A stretch of DNA of 64,000 bases. It comes from Calditrichota bacterium. Its GTDB lineage: Bacteria > Zhuqueibacterota > Zhuqueibacteria > Zhuqueibacterales > Geothermadaptataceae. Positions 8,393 through 19,600 of this stretch are shown in pieces. The notes beneath the pieces were generated by a model. That model was not told the DNA's origin, made no database searches, and worked only from the letters and a program-made list of their open reading frames with translations. How positions within the stretch are numbered: position 1 is the stretch's first letter; each line of letters opens with the position of its first letter. The stretch lies in contig QQUE01000009.1 in assembly GCA_008501765.1 (NCBI GenBank), positions 22,790 to 86,789 of the forward strand, in the 5' to 3' direction. Both the position numbers and the translations under genes were made by a program.

Positions 8393-8989
8393 CTATTCGC
8401 CTTTTGGGGCGCTTTGCATTTTACGAAGATGAGCAACAATTGCCCACCGGTCTCGCACACTAATCTGGTGCCGATACGAAGGCATGGTTCGCACACCATT
8501 CGAGATCACGCCAAAAATATAACCATCGGTAAAATTCTTCACTTTGTCATCCATAAAATTAGGCGGCGGCAACATGCCTTTTTCAATTATCAACCCTTTG
8601 CCGTCACCATTGCTATTGTGACAAGGGGTGCAGTAAATTTCATAACGTTCTTCGCCACGCGCTAAAAGTGCCGTTGTGATATCCAGCGCATTGGAAGTGA
8701 TTTCGTTGCCTGCAGTATTTTTGCCAGTATAAAAAGCAGCATTTTCCCGCAAATCACCGCGGGCGACAGTTCCGGCAACAGGCATGCGCATTGTCGAGCT
8801 GTTGATGAAAAAATTGCTGTGCGCCTGCGCCTTGTACTTTTTCTGGCTATCCATATTTGGGTTGAGATGGATTGGTGGTTTTTCTGAAGTTCCGCCCCGG
8901 CATCCGGCAAAAATCAAAGCAAATAAAAACGATGCGAGCAGGGCATAAATACTGTTTTTTGAGGGAAAAATATTGAGCAGCTTTCTCAT
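8393..8989 (-). CDS. actE: Alternative complex III subunit ActE (monoheme cytochrome c lipoprotein)
   Basis: This 198-residue protein has a lipoprotein-type signal (LFALIFAGCRGG, with Cys at about residue 29) and one c-type heme site, CTPCHNSNGDGKG, near residue 121. The distal Met is probably in the VRTMPSYRHQ segment. In alternative complex III, ActE is the peripheral monoheme cytochrome that takes electrons from the pentaheme ActA and hands them to the next carrier or oxidase. The gene is 22 bases upstream of actF and 34 bases downstream of actD, as expected for a tightly packed operon. Confidence 0.93.
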   Translation of the reverse strand: MRKLLNIFPSKNSIYALLASFLFALIFAGCRGGTSEKPPIHLNPNMDSQKKYKAQAHSNFFINSSTMRMPVAGTVARGDLRENAAFYTGKNTAGNEITSNALDITTALLARGEERYEIYCTPCHNSNGDGKGLIIEKGMLPPPNFMDDKVKNFTDGYIFGVISNGVRTMPSYRHQISVRDRWAIVAHLRKMQSAPKGE

Positions 8990-9023
8990 TATTATCTCAA
9001 GATTTAGTAAAAAAAATAAAGCG

Positions 9024-9569
9024 TTACTTCGCTTCGATTATTTCGAGCGAAGTCCCACCAATTGAAGTTAAAAATTCTTTTGTTTTTGTTTCATCAAATT
9101 TTGGATCACCCGCTTCAATACTGACCATGAATCCATCGTCCGTAACTTTGGCGAACTGCTCCGAATAAAAAACATTGTGGAACAACTGCGGCAATCGATT
9201 TAAATGAAACATGCCGAATACCGTTGCGATGGCTGCAAACAAAATCGTCAATTCAAAAGCGACAGGCACAAATGCCGCAAAACTAAAGAAGGGTTTGCCA
9301 GATATTACCAGCGGATATTCAATAGCGCTCACCCATCCCTGCAAACCAAATCCGCCAATGCAACCAATAAGACCGGCAATTCCGGCTATGAATCCCAGTT
9401 TGCTTTGCCTCAAACCCATGGCATTATCCATTCCGTGCACCGGAAATGGAGAATGAACATCAAACTTCCGGTAACCCGCGTCACGGATTTGCTCTGCTGC
9501 TTTTAAAAGCTCGCCAGGGTTGGCAAATTCGGCTAAAATACCCAGGGCTTTTTTATTTTCTGTACTCAT
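9024..9569 (-). CDS. actD: Alternative complex III subunit ActD (DUF3341)
   Basis: The 181-residue protein is a DUF3341/ActD subunit. It has a short soluble start (GILAEFANPGELLKAAEQIRD), the conserved DVHSPFPVHGMD stretch, then two transmembrane helices (about residues 58-77 and 97-120) and a C-terminal soluble part ending DPKFDETKTKEFL. ActD anchors the complex at the membrane and has no cofactors of its own. The order actC-actD-actE is as in other alternative complex III operons. Confidence 0.93.
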   Translation of the reverse strand: MSTENKKALGILAEFANPGELLKAAEQIRDAGYRKFDVHSPFPVHGMDNAMGLRQSKLGFIAGIAGLIGCIGGFGLQGWVSAIEYPLVISGKPFFSFAAFVPVAFELTILFAAIATVFGMFHLNRLPQLFHNVFYSEQFAKVTDDGFMVSIEAGDPKFDETKTKEFLTSIGGTSLEIIEAK

Positions 9570-9597
9570 ATTTTATCTCACACTTTCAAATTCTAGC

Positions 9598-10989
9598 CTA
9601 ATGGTTTTCGTGGGCATGTGGATTAGCTTGCGGCAAAATAAACTTAACTTCAGCCATTGCGATGGTTGGCAAAAATCGCAGAAAAATCAAAAATAGCGAC
9701 AGAAAAATACCAATCGTTCCGACATAAATTCCCACATCAAAAATGGTTGGGGAGAAATAATCCCAGTTTGCCGGGATAAAATCGCGTGATAATGAAGTCA
9801 CCGTGATCACAAATCTTTCGAACCACATTCCGACATTTATCAAAATAGAAGCAATAAAAAGCACAATCGGTTTGCCACGCATTTTTTTGCTCCAGAAAAT
9901 CTGTGGCACCACAACATTGCAGAAAATCATTGTCCAATATGCCCACGCGTAGGGGCCGAAGGCTCGATTTATAAAAGCAAATTGCTCATATTCGTTACCG
10001 CTGTACCAGGCAACAAAAAATTCACAGCCATAAGCATAGCCGACCATATATCCAGTGAGCAACATCACCATCGCCATGTTGCCGAGGTGTTTATCGGTGA
10101 TAAAATTCTTCAAACCAAAGAAATGGCGCACCGGAATGGCCAGCGTCGTCACCATGGCAAATCCGGAAAAAATAGCGCCGGCGACAAAATACGGTGGGAA
10201 AATGGTCGTATGCCAGCCGGGCAACTGGGAAACTGCAAAATCAAAACTAACAACGGTGTGTACTGATAAAACCAGCGGCGTTGAAAGCCCGGCCAGTAGC
10301 AGATAGGCTTTTTCATAATGTTGCCAATGGCGATTCGCACCGCGCCAGCCCAATGAAAAAGCAGCCAAAACATATTTGCGCACGCCTTTTTTCGCCCGAT
10401 CTCGCAGTGTCGCCAAATCAGGAATGAGGCCAACATACCAGAACATCAGTGAAACGATAAAATACGTGCTGACCGCGAAAACATCCCAAAGCAACGGGCT
10501 GCGGAAGTTGGGCCACATACCCATCTGGTTTGGCAGCGGAAACATGTAATAGGCCATCCAAACGCGCCCAACGTGGATGCCGGGAAAAATGAGAGCACAG
10601 ATAACGGCAAAAATGGTCATCGCTTCTGCAAAACGGTTAATGGAAGTCCGCCATCGCTGCCGCAGCAAAAATAATATTGCTGAAATCAAAGTTCCGGCGT
10701 GGCCGATACCAACCCACCAGACAAAATTGACGATAGCCCAACCCCAGCCTACGGGATTATTGAGGCCCCAGATACCTGTGCCTTCCCAAATCAGATATCC
10801 GATCATTGAAATGCCCATTGCGGCTAAAACGACAGCAACCGAAAAGATCCCCCACCAGATGCGCGGCGGTTTATTTTCTACAATTCCGCTGATCGTCTCA
10901 GTTACGGTATTAAAAGTCGGGTTCCCTAATATTAAGGGGACTTTACCGTTTGCGGGAGCTGCTTCTGTTGATTTTACTGTACTTTCCAC
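9598..10989 (-). CDS. actC: Alternative complex III subunit ActC (NrfD-like quinol-binding subunit)
   Basis: ActC is a 463-residue polytopic NrfD/PsrC-family protein and carries the quinol-oxidation site of alternative complex III. About ten transmembrane helices can be seen, with landmarks [37 protein letters not shown] and [19 protein letters not shown]. The His and Asp residues in these segments are typical of the family's quinol site. It sits between actB and actD with 28-base spacers. Length is normal. Confidence 0.94.
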   Translation of the reverse strand: MESTVKSTEAAPANGKVPLILGNPTFNTVTETISGIVENKPPRIWWGIFSVAVVLAAMGISMIGYLIWEGTGIWGLNNPVGWGWAIVNFVWWVGIGHAGTLISAILFLLRQRWRTSINRFAEAMTIFAVICALIFPGIHVGRVWMAYYMFPLPNQMGMWPNFRSPLLWDVFAVSTYFIVSLMFWYVGLIPDLATLRDRAKKGVRKYVLAAFSLGWRGANRHWQHYEKAYLLLAGLSTPLVLSVHTVVSFDFAVSQLPGWHTTIFPPYFVAGAIFSGFAMVTTLAIPVRHFFGLKNFITDKHLGNMAMVMLLTGYMVGYAYGCEFFVAWYSGNEYEQFAFINRAFGPYAWAYWTMIFCNVVVPQIFWSKKMRGKPIVLFIASILINVGMWFERFVITVTSLSRDFIPANWDYFSPTIFDVGIYVGTIGIFLSLFLIFLRFLPTIAMAEVKFILPQANPHAHENH

Positions 10990-11017
10990 AGGTTTATCAT
11001 TCCGTTCAGATTAATAA

Positions 11018-14000
11018 TTATACATGCTCAGCATGTTCTTTTTTTTCTTCAACCAATGCAGGGTTTGCATTGCGTATTTTTGCCTGATATGTCGTCCGTG
11101 GACGATTATTCAGTTCAGCAATAATGCTGTAGTCCCGGTTCTGAGCTCTGACTTTCGATACTTCACTTTCAGGATCGAGAATATTTCCAAAGACGATGGC
11201 ATCCGCCGGGCAGGTTTGCTGGCATGCTGTAACGACATCACCGTCTTTTAATGATCTGTTATCAACTTTGGCCTTGCGCTTTGCTTCATTTATCCGCTGC
11301 AGGCAGTACGTGCATTTTTCCATGACACCGCGGAACCGAACCGTAACATCAGGATTCATCGCCATTTGTACGATTTCCGGCGTATCATTTGTATAATTGA
11401 GAAAATTAAATTTCCGTACTTTGTAGGGACAGTTATTTGAACAATATCGTGTACCGATGCAACGGTTGTAAGTCATCACGTTGATGCCTTCTTTGTCGTG
11501 GGAAGTTGCCGCTACCGGACAGACTTCTTCACACGGCGCCAACTCACAATGCTGACAGGCAACAGGCTGCGTGGCCATTTCCGGATTATCTTCATCGCCG
11601 GAAAAATAACGATCCATGCGCATCCAATGCATTTCACGGCCGCGATCAACCTGGTCTTTACCAATAATCGGAATATTGTTTTCGCTCTGGCAGGCGATTG
11701 TGCAGGCGCTGCATCCGGTGCAGGTTGTGAGGTCAATTGCCATGGCCCACTGGTTGCCTTTATCGTATTTGTGATCTTCCCACATGGATTTGAGCGGCGG
11801 ATGTTCAACCATTTCCGGAGCAAATGTCGGATCTTTCCGGTACTCGTCCAGCGTGGCTTCGCGAATCAGAGCACGGCCTTCCATCGAACTATGATCCTGT
11901 GTATTGGCCACTTTTGCAGTCGTACCCTTGGCACTCAAAATACCACCTACGCTGTAGTAAGAATTTGCCAACGAGCGTAAGGGATAAACATTTACCCCGG
12001 CATCTGTGGCAATTCTACCCAATTTTGTATGCCCGTAACCCAGCTCGAGCACAACGGTATTTTCAGCGATTCCCGGCTGCACCCAGACTGGCAATTGAAT
12101 TTCGCCAGTTGCTAATTTAAGTTTAACAACATCACGGCTTTGAACGCCCAGTTTTTTTGCCGATGCCACACTGATGAGCGCGACATTTTCCCACGTTACT
12201 TTTGTTACCGGGTCCGGCAATTCCTGCATCCAGCCATTGTTGGCAAACCGGCCGTCAAAAACTGAGGCCGATGCTGCAAAAACAACATCAAAATCATCTT
12301 CTTTCGCTGCGGTTGTGGGAAATGGCTTTGCTGTCAAAGCTCTGGAAATCGCAGCCATGCGCAATTGCGGTTGCATTGCAGTCAGTGCGCTATTTTTCAA
12401 AACACCATCGTGTAAAACACGGCGCCAGTTTTTCTCAGAATTGCTAAATCCAGGCAGGTTCGTCCATGTTTCCTGAACGATGTCGTGCGCTGTTTTTTCC
12501 TCAGACGAGGCGATAAAATGCAGCAGTTCTGTTTCAGATTTTCCATTAAAAAGCGGTGCGATAAGTGGTTGCACGAGACTTAAAGTTCCATCGATTGCCC
12601 GTGCATCGCCCCAATTTTCTAAAGCGTGGGTGCCGTTAATGTGCCATTCAGCCTGTGAACCCGTCTCATCGGCATGCATGCCGATGTGAATTGTATGGGT
12701 CAGTTTTTGAAAAGCGGCGGCGAAATCCAGTTCGGCTGATGCATCGTAGACAGGGTTGCTGCCAAGCATAATCAGTGTAGAAATTGAGCCATCGGCAATG
12801 CTTTTCGTCATGTCAGAAAAGTCGGCTTGCGAAGACAGAGCTTTGTCGACCAATGAATAATAATTTACAGTGGCGCCGTTATTTCGCAGGGCTGCATTGA
12901 TTGCATAAACAAGAGCGTGAATTTCGGGTGCCAGACTCTGACCTGCAGTAACCAGGCATTGGCCGGATGCTGTGCGTAAATCTTGCGCCACCGCCGATAG
13001 CCATTTGGTATCGAACGAATGATTCTTGTAGCTACTGAGAGCTGAGACATCGATACTTAGACCTTGAGCTTTGAGCTCAAGTGCAAGCGCGGCCGTAAAA
13101 GCGCCCATCTGGCGTGCCTGAATTTTAACGCGATGATCAGCCATACCTCCGGTTACTGAATAGGATGGCTCGGCAACATAAAGACGATTCATTTCATCTT
13201 TTTCGGAAGTCAGGCGTCGACCACTGGCGAATCCTTTGTTGTTGCGAATGCTTTCAGGCTCAGTTAGCAGTAAATCAGCATCCAGGGATAAAATAACTTT
13301 GGCCTTTTCCAGTGAATAAACCGGAACGAGTGGGGAGCCTGTTGCTAATTGCACACCGGCAATTTTATTTTCATCCGAGATTGAATCGTAGGTGACCCAA
13401 CGCGCCCGTGGAAATGTTTTTAGAAATGCGCGTTGCAGCCGCGCCATCGTTGGAGATGACCAGGATTTTGCCAGAATGGCCAGCCCCTCACCATTGCTCT
13501 CTTTGTAATCCGCAGAAATTTGTTCCCACGCTGCTACAAATTTTTTCCATGATGATTTATTACCATTATTCAAAACATATTTCGAGCGATCGGGATCGTA
13601 CAAATCGAGAAGCGAAGCCTGGAGCCAGGAATTGGACGCGCCCATCGTCGAGGGATGCAGTTCATTGCCCTCAATTTTTGTCGGGCGGCCTTCATGGCTT
13701 TCGACCAATACACCGTAAGAGTTCAAACCAAACGGCAGGGTACTGGCGTAGTATTTTGCCACTCCGGGAACAACCTCTTCCGGTGCTTTCACGTATGGAA
13801 CAATTTTTTCGACAGGCCGGCGGCAACTTGCCAAACCTGCAAGCGCCATCGATGCGCCCATAATTGAAAAGAACTTGCGTCGACTGACAGGATCGCCGAG
13901 TTCGGATGCACCCTCGGGAAATTCACGATGCAGGAATTTTTTAAACTCTGGCGTTTCAGCAAGTTGATCCATACTCCGCCAGTATTCTTTTTGATTTATT

Positions 14001-14020
14001 TTCTTTTCTACTGATGACAT
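11018..14020 (-). CDS. actB: Alternative complex III subunit ActB (molybdopterin-type domain fused to iron-sulfur domain)
   Basis: ActB is the large extracytoplasmic subunit of alternative complex III. Residues ~40-60 carry a twin-arginine signal (SRRKFFSIMGASMAL). The long middle is a molybdopterin-oxidoreductase-like domain that, in this family, has lost its cofactor. The C-terminal third is a ferredoxin-like domain with four Cys groups: CTGCSACTIAC, CQHCELAPCEEVCP, CIGTRYCSNNCP and CTYCLQRI with CQQTCP, which in solved structures hold three [4Fe-4S] and one [3Fe-4S] cluster. I chose ATG at 14018-14020, which has GGAGG 10 bases upstream; a TTG nine bases earlier is too close to that site. 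The gene overlaps the end of actA by 13 bases, implying coupled translation. Confidence 0.94.
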   Translation of the reverse strand: MSSVEKKINQKEYWRSMDQLAETPEFKKFLHREFPEGASELGDPVSRRKFFSIMGASMALAGLASCRRPVEKIVPYVKAPEEVVPGVAKYYASTLPFGLNSYGVLVESHEGRPTKIEGNELHPSTMGASNSWLQASLLDLYDPDRSKYVLNNGNKSSWKKFVAAWEQISADYKESNGEGLAILAKSWSSPTMARLQRAFLKTFPRARWVTYDSISDENKIAGVQLATGSPLVPVYSLEKAKVILSLDADLLLTEPESIRNNKGFASGRRLTSEKDEMNRLYVAEPSYSVTGGMADHRVKIQARQMGAFTAALALELKAQGLSIDVSALSSYKNHSFDTKWLSAVAQDLRTASGQCLVTAGQSLAPEIHALVYAINAALRNNGATVNYYSLVDKALSSQADFSDMTKSIADGSISTLIMLGSNPVYDASAELDFAAAFQKLTHTIHIGMHADETGSQAEWHINGTHALENWGDARAIDGTLSLVQPLIAPLFNGKSETELLHFIASSEEKTAHDIVQETWTNLPGFSNSEKNWRRVLHDGVLKNSALTAMQPQLRMAAISRALTAKPFPTTAAKEDDFDVVFAASASVFDGRFANNGWMQELPDPVTKVTWENVALISVASAKKLGVQSRDVVKLKLATGEIQLPVWVQPGIAENTVVLELGYGHTKLGRIATDAGVNVYPLRSLANSYYSVGGILSAKGTTAKVANTQDHSSMEGRALIREATLDEYRKDPTFAPEMVEHPPLKSMWEDHKYDKGNQWAMAIDLTTCTGCSACTIACQSENNIPIIGKDQVDRGREMHWMRMDRYFSGDEDNPEMATQPVACQHCELAPCEEVCPVAATSHDKEGINVMTYNRCIGTRYCSNNCPYKVRKFNFLNYTNDTPEIVQMAMNPDVTVRFRGVMEKCTYCLQRINEAKRKAKVDNRSLKDGDVVTACQQTCPADAIVFGNILDPESEVSKVRAQNRDYSIIAELNNRPRTTYQAKIRNANPALVEEKKEHAEHV

Positions 14021-14655
14021 GCTGAACAATCCTCCGGCGGCGCGATATTTTTATCTTTTTTAAATTGGGCGACGAATTCAGAATGATTTTCCGGGGCCAC
14101 CCAGGTCATATTCGTTATTTCGGAAACAGGACGTAAATAGGGGTCTGGATTTCGATGGCAATCGAGGCACCAGGACATGCTTAATGGCTGGTTCTGCGCC
14201 ACAACTTCCATCGTGGCAATATTGCCATGGCAACTGACACAGCCAATGCCGGATGCGAGATGAACGCTGTGATCAAAATAGGCGTAGTCTGGCAGTTTGT
14301 GCACCCGAATCCATTGTATAGGCGTGTCGTTATTCCAGCTTTCATTGACAGGGATCATTTTCTCACTGTCCGCTTTTATCATAACATGACAATTCATGCA
14401 GGTCTGGGTTGGGGGGATATTGGCTTCGTGTGAAACTTCTACAAAATTATGACAATAACGGCAATCAACACGCATATCGCCGGCATGCACTTTATGACTG
14501 AATTCAACCGGCTGCACCGGACGATAGCCGACATCCGTGTACCACGGAGAGCCGTAATAGGCAAAAAAACCATACACACCCGCACCAAGCAGGATGGTAC
14601 CGACAAGCAAAATCAGCGGTAACCTGTTTGTCCATTGTGGGAACAATTGTGCCAA
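14008..14655 (-). CDS. actA: Alternative complex III subunit ActA (pentaheme cytochrome c)
   Basis: The 215-residue protein has one N-terminal membrane helix (about residues 11-30) and five CXXCH heme sites: CRYCH, CMNCH, CVSCH, CLDCH and CSACH, the last at the very C-terminus. This is the pentaheme ActA that links the iron-sulfur subunit ActB to ActE. The start is TTG at 14653-14655, with AGAGGA seven bases upstream and no in-frame ATG nearby. It is the first gene of the operon; its promoter must lie in the AT-rich stretch beyond 14656. Confidence 0.94.
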   Translation of the reverse strand: MAQLFPQWTNRLPLILLVGTILLGAGVYGFFAYYGSPWYTDVGYRPVQPVEFSHKVHAGDMRVDCRYCHNFVEVSHEANIPPTQTCMNCHVMIKADSEKMIPVNESWNNDTPIQWIRVHKLPDYAYFDHSVHLASGIGCVSCHGNIATMEVVAQNQPLSMSWCLDCHRNPDPYLRPVSEITNMTWVAPENHSEFVAQFKKDKNIAPPEDCSACHQ

Positions 14656-15342
14656 GGGAAAGTCCTCTGTTATAAATCAATTTATCAGATTACTACAATA
14701 GTAATTTCAGAAAAATTAATTTTAAAATGATTTTTAATTAAATGACGAGACAGTTAGACTAAAAAACAATAAATAAATATAATGTGCAGCCTCTCAATGC
14801 GCAAGAAAAATAATTTAAATCATTGCTATAAAGAATATTATTTTTGATAAATCCATTTACATATTAAAATTTAAAATTCAATGAATAAGCAAAGTAGTAA
14901 TTAGAATATAAATATATTTAATTCGATCTATAAAATTTTCGAGCAAGAATATTGCATCACTATAAACGATTCATTCAACTAAAATAATTTAATTTTGCCT
15001 TCATTGAGGAGTAATGAATGTGCCAAATATTCAAACTGAGATTTATATTATCAACTGCAAACCGTAAAATAATATTAATATCAAGTATCAATTATTTTAA
15101 AGTATTTTATATTCAAATAAAACGCTTGAGTTGCTCCATGTTTTAAACTCAGAGAAATTCGACAGAATTACTATCGCCAATAAGAGAAAATATGCATGAT
15201 ATTCAAGTATTGAAGAAGGCCAGGAAACTTTCGGGGATGTTTTCCTTGCCTTTCATTTATGCAGATTGTAATTTTGGCCTGAGAGAACGACAGGATTTAC
15301 AACAAAACTATTTACCCAAACTTCAATCGGAAGTGCTAAAAA
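14656..15342. other. AT-rich intergenic stretch between act operon and divergent gene
   Basis: About 690 bases, very AT-rich, between divergently transcribed genes. It should contain the promoter of the act operon and of the gene at 15343. A short plus-strand frame begins at an ATG at 15192 but runs into the start of the next gene in another frame and has no family resemblance, so I do not call it. I see no RNA gene. Confidence 0.5.
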
Positions 15343-16362
15343 ATGAGCAACTTGGCAAAAGCAATACTTGGTGGGCTTGCCCTGTTTATGGCCTTGGGAG
15401 GGCCGCATCTTTTCAAAAAAAATCCGGATAAAAAGCAACCTGCGCAGGTGCAAAAACAACGAACGGAAGAAGCACCCTCGGTCAAGACGCCGGCACCGGC
15501 GAAAATTGTGCAAAACAAGAACGCGAATTCGGAAACTTTTTTATCACAACCGAGGAACCAGATTTTTTCGTTAGATTGGTTAGAGAAAAATGGCCAACGG
15601 GCCAAACAGGCGTCAGGTGTGCGCATAACCTATTACTTGCTCGCGAACAGTCAACGCTGTCACGTCGATTCTCTATCCCAATGCATCCGCGATAAAATTG
15701 CCGCCAAAAATATCGACGCAATGGAATTTCAATATACCTATTTTCTCGACCGGGTGATGATTGCCGGATCCGGCGTGCTCGAATGGGAAGGCCAGCGCTA
15801 CGTTACCCGCTATGATTTACTGCGCAAAGCCGGCTGGAACAAAGATGACTACGAAGGTAAAAATAATTATACCTGCAGAAATTTTAAATTTAACAATAAA
15901 AACGCGCTGCCTTTCATCGCCTCGACGATCAAAATGGATGGTATTTTCACAAAATGGCAGGATCACCCAACCCCCAACGGCCGCACTTTTTCAGGTCAAC
16001 AAGCTGAAGACTGGCGCTCTGTTTCGGTTAACTTAAAAAATTTCCCGGTGTCGGTCCCCGATCAGAATCGGCGAAAAAGTCTGGCGGCAAAATTTAAAGG
16101 AAAGAATATAAAAGGGCCGTTTGCCAGGTCATTTATCGTTATTAAAACGAATGATGGTAAACAGTTTCTCACTGAAGCAATGGACACAGGATCAGGTGTC
16201 AAAGAAAACTGGATCGACTGGCGCATCGGCAACTCATCGACGGAAATAAAATACTTTCTTTCACTTGGTTCTATCGTGGATGCCACCTGTTACACATTTA
16301 ACGATCCGAATATCACCCTGGAAAAAGTATTGCAGAATAGCCGAAATTTTACCGCAAAATAG
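15343..16362 (+). CDS. Exported protein with MltA-like 3D domain at C-terminus
   Basis: The 339-residue product has a short N-terminal hydrophobic segment (AKAILGGLALFMALGG), a basic, Pro/Gln-rich linker to about residue 70, and a C-terminal part containing EAMDTGSGVKENWIDWRIG (near residue 280). This resembles the 3D domain of MltA-type lytic transglycosylases and Rpf/YabE-like proteins, A-x-D-T-G-x-x-[IV]-x(4)-I-D, with two of the three signature aspartates visible. The middle (residues ~90-220) has Cys-containing segments I do not recognise. A role in peptidoglycan turnover is a reasonable inference, not shown. It is a single gene, divergent from the act operon. Confidence 0.7.
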   Translation: MSNLAKAILGGLALFMALGGPHLFKKNPDKKQPAQVQKQRTEEAPSVKTPAPAKIVQNKNANSETFLSQPRNQIFSLDWLEKNGQRAKQASGVRITYYLLANSQRCHVDSLSQCIRDKIAAKNIDAMEFQYTYFLDRVMIAGSGVLEWEGQRYVTRYDLLRKAGWNKDDYEGKNNYTCRNFKFNNKNALPFIASTIKMDGIFTKWQDHPTPNGRTFSGQQAEDWRSVSVNLKNFPVSVPDQNRRKSLAAKFKGKNIKGPFARSFIVIKTNDGKQFLTEAMDTGSGVKENWIDWRIGNSSTEIKYFLSLGSIVDATCYTFNDPNITLEKVLQNSRNFTAK

Positions 16363-16670
16363 ATTAAAAAACGTGAGTCCGGCGTAAAGATTACTTTTTA
16401 GTAGTCAAACATCATTATTCAGAATTAAACTGTAAAATATATATTTGCCACTGATTCTCACTGATCACACACAGATCTTTTCATAAAAATATAAAAAAAT
16501 CCGTGCGAATCAGTGTCCAACTGTAGCTAAAACCAGGCCGCTCTCCGTAAAGGTGCTTAAATCGAACTCAGGTAAAATAATTTCAGTGTTGCCTTTTTTC
16601 TGCGGCGATGATTTTTTATAATGTGCATGTTACTCCAGTTCAATCTACGACAAAATAGATTAATACACCC
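16363..16670. other. Intergenic stretch between convergent genes, with a dispersed-type repeat
   Basis: About 308 bases between two converging genes. Its main content is an imperfect palindrome at 16449-16515 (listed separately). No gene, and no clear T-tract terminator, could be made out. Confidence 0.45.
16449..16515. repeat. Imperfect palindromic intergenic repeat, copy 1
   Basis: CACTGATTCTCAC (16449-16461) is matched by GTGCGAATCAGTG (16503-16515), 12 of 13 positions complementary, around an AT-rich centre with 'aaaaaaatccgtg'. Degenerate relatives seem to occur at 42065-42101 (shares TCCGTGCGAAT) and 52100-52158 (shares the CCAC(T/A)GATT-TCACTGA layout), so this looks like a worn family of intergenic repeats. 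Confidence 0.5.
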
Positions 16671-19600
16671 TTATCGAACCAGGGCAAGTTTTATCATTTT
16701 TTCAAACTCGCCAGCCTGCATCCTGACAAAATAAGTGCCACTCACCACTGTTCGTCCAAAATTGTCATTTCCCTGCCACACAACCCGATGCTGCCCCGCA
16801 TTCATTTTAGCGGTAATCAGGTCGTTTACAAGTCTGCCATTTATATCAAAAATTTGCAGTTGGACAAATTCCCCACGCGGCAAATCAAAAACAAGCGTGG
16901 TTTGCGGGTTGAATGGATTCGGATAATTTTGATACAGTGCAAATGATGCCGGTTCCGCATCACTCTCCTTGATGCTACTTGAGAGTGCCGTTTCGATACG
17001 CCACTCAATATTTGTGGTAAAAGTCCCATCCATGACCATGAGGCGCACACTGTCAACGGAACCGGATGCCCCGGCAAAAATAGTGTAGGTTGTATCGCGG
17101 CTCACACCGTCGCCATTGAGCAGCCAAATATAGGAGAGCGCTTCGTTGTCAAAATCGATCGCGGTAAAATCGAAACGAATTTCCTCACCGGGTTCAGCTT
17201 CGACAATGCCAACAGGCGGAAATGCCCACAAAACTGCCGGTGGATTGTTACTGGCAATCGGATTATCGCGAGAGGGATAAACCCGAAATCGATCTTGGGG
17301 CGATACGAGTAATTCGTCTATATCCTTCGTTCCAAGGTAATTATATCTGGCTTCGATTTTCGATTCCCCACTCCCCAAATGGACAAGAGCGTTGCCATAT
17401 TTGCCGCCATAATTATTGAAAATATCATTGCCCAGGCCGGGGATGCCGCCAATTTTCACGTTCGCCTCTTGAATAAACGCGATTGTCCCGCCTTGCTCTG
17501 CATCCATAATTTCATTCGAGACAATCTGATTCAAATGCATTGCCCCGGTAACCCAGGAAGTAAAAAAAAGAGCTGATCCCGTGGATTGAGCCTTGTTTGC
17601 GTAGATCTTGTTCTGCCAAAGATTCATAAAACCATCGGCAGCATAAATCGCAGCGCCAGTGGCAACATTGTTAAAGAACCGACAATCTTGCACCAGTAAC
17701 GAATCAGCCGAGAGCACAACGATTCCGCCACCCTCACGAGCAGTATTTTTTTCAAAAGTGGAATTAAGAATATCGATATTTCCAGATTCACTGCGAATAG
17801 CGATCGCACCACCCCTCTCGGATTCCGCTTTATTTGCCAGAAAATGAACCTGGTCAAACATAACATTATCACTACCGGTAATCCGCACACCACCACCATC
17901 CTCAGCGGCTGCGGCATGGCCATTTTTGATAGTCACCTGCTTGATTTTTATACCAGCCAAGTACTCCAATTCAAAAATACGGTTGCGGTTTTCAGCATCA
18001 AAAACAACACTGCCTGCTTCACTGCTGTCACCGGTCATGTTGACAAATTCTTTTAAGTAGAAGGGGAAATTGCCGCCGTTTTCCGGTGTATATACACCAG
18101 ATAAAAAATAAAATTCTATGGGATCATCCGCGGTTCCGGCAACTATTTTTCTGGCGAATTCAAAATTTTGCAAAGGTGACGCCGCAGATATTCCTGAATT
18201 GTTATCATCGCCATTTGGTGAAAAATAAATCCGCCGGGTGGCGACAGGCAGGCTAATCGATACTTTGCGGAAATTTTCAAAGTGCACAGCCGGATTATTC
18301 CCGAACAAGACTTCAGTTGGAATATTCCCCCAAAAATTGCCGCGTGCGTTCAAAGAATCCGTTTCTCCTGCAAAAATCTCCGGCGCAAGTTCATCGGCCG
18401 AATTGAAACAAAAATCGTTGCTGCTATCTTCGTTTCCACCAACTAAACTTTCATTGTCCCCATAGAAATACAAAGCCCCGCCTTTTTTTGAGGAGTTGGT
18501 GGTAAAACGGTTGCTGGCGAAAATCCCTCGGCTCAAAGACACGGCAACGGCGCCACCAAGCTCGCCTCTGTTTTCCAAAAAACTGTTATTGCTTAAATTT
18601 ACCGAAGACGAATTGACAATCGCAACAGCACCGCCGCTTTCGAGTGGTGCAGAATTTTTGGTAAAAATGCTGTTACTGATATCGATGAAACTCGAATCGA
18701 TGAAAATGGCACCCCCCTGTTTCGCTGCTGCATTATTATTAAAAACAGTGTTCGACAGCGTGCTGTTAAAAGTCGCTTTCCAGGAACAAGCCCCGCCATT
18801 TTCAGCTTTATTATTGTCGAATATTGTGTTATCAATCAATATCTGATCGCAATTTGAGATCGCAAACGCACTGCCATCAAAATCGGATTTCGCCGCGGAA
18901 AAATGCATATTTTTCACAGTGATATTTTTACAGTTTTGCGCAACGAATAGGCTGGTTTGATCGCCGCCATCGAACATGGTTGTCTGGGGGCCTGCGCCAT
19001 TGTAAAGGGTGTACGGCCGTAATTTTACCGGGAAATTTTCACCTGTTTCCGTGGCAGAATAAGTCCCTGCTGCAATTTCAAGCTCCATGTTTCGTGACGC
19101 GGTACCAAAAAATTGGGTCAATGCATAGGACAGGGTTTTCCAGGCTTGAGCCGCTGAAGTGCCTGAATTTGCATCATCACCGTCGGGGGCGAGATACAAT
19201 TTTTGCGTGGTTGGTGATAGTTTAATACTGGTATTGAGAAAGATATCGGCGATAAACTCCGCAGCCGGATAGATGAGCGCTTCGTTTGGTGCATCCCCCC
19301 AATAATTATAACGGATGCCCACTTTATCACCAGCACCCAAGCGGGCGATTTGGCTGCCGAATTGCCCGGCGGAATTGCTGTAAATATCATTGCTACGGCC
19401 GTCCGGGCCACCAATTTGTGGCATCGAGGCGCTGTCGAGTGCGATGGCGCCGCCAATTATTTCAGCGTGGTTTTCGACCATTGTGTTGGCATAAAACAAT
19501 GGACGCGCCATTTCGATGAAAACAACACCGCCTGTATCCGCCACATTGTCGGCAAAATAATTTTGCAAAAACTGTGTCGCACTCGCCGAATCGACCAGGA

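Noticed and set aside
8371..8499. Upstream extension of actF by 43 codons
   Set aside because: It overlaps the end of actE, is not like any ActF N-terminus and the ATG at 8368-8370 begins the conserved part.
15192..15431. 79-codon plus-strand frame before the 3D-domain protein
   Set aside because: It overlaps the better-supported gene at 15343 in another frame, has no family likeness and only a weak ribosome-binding site.
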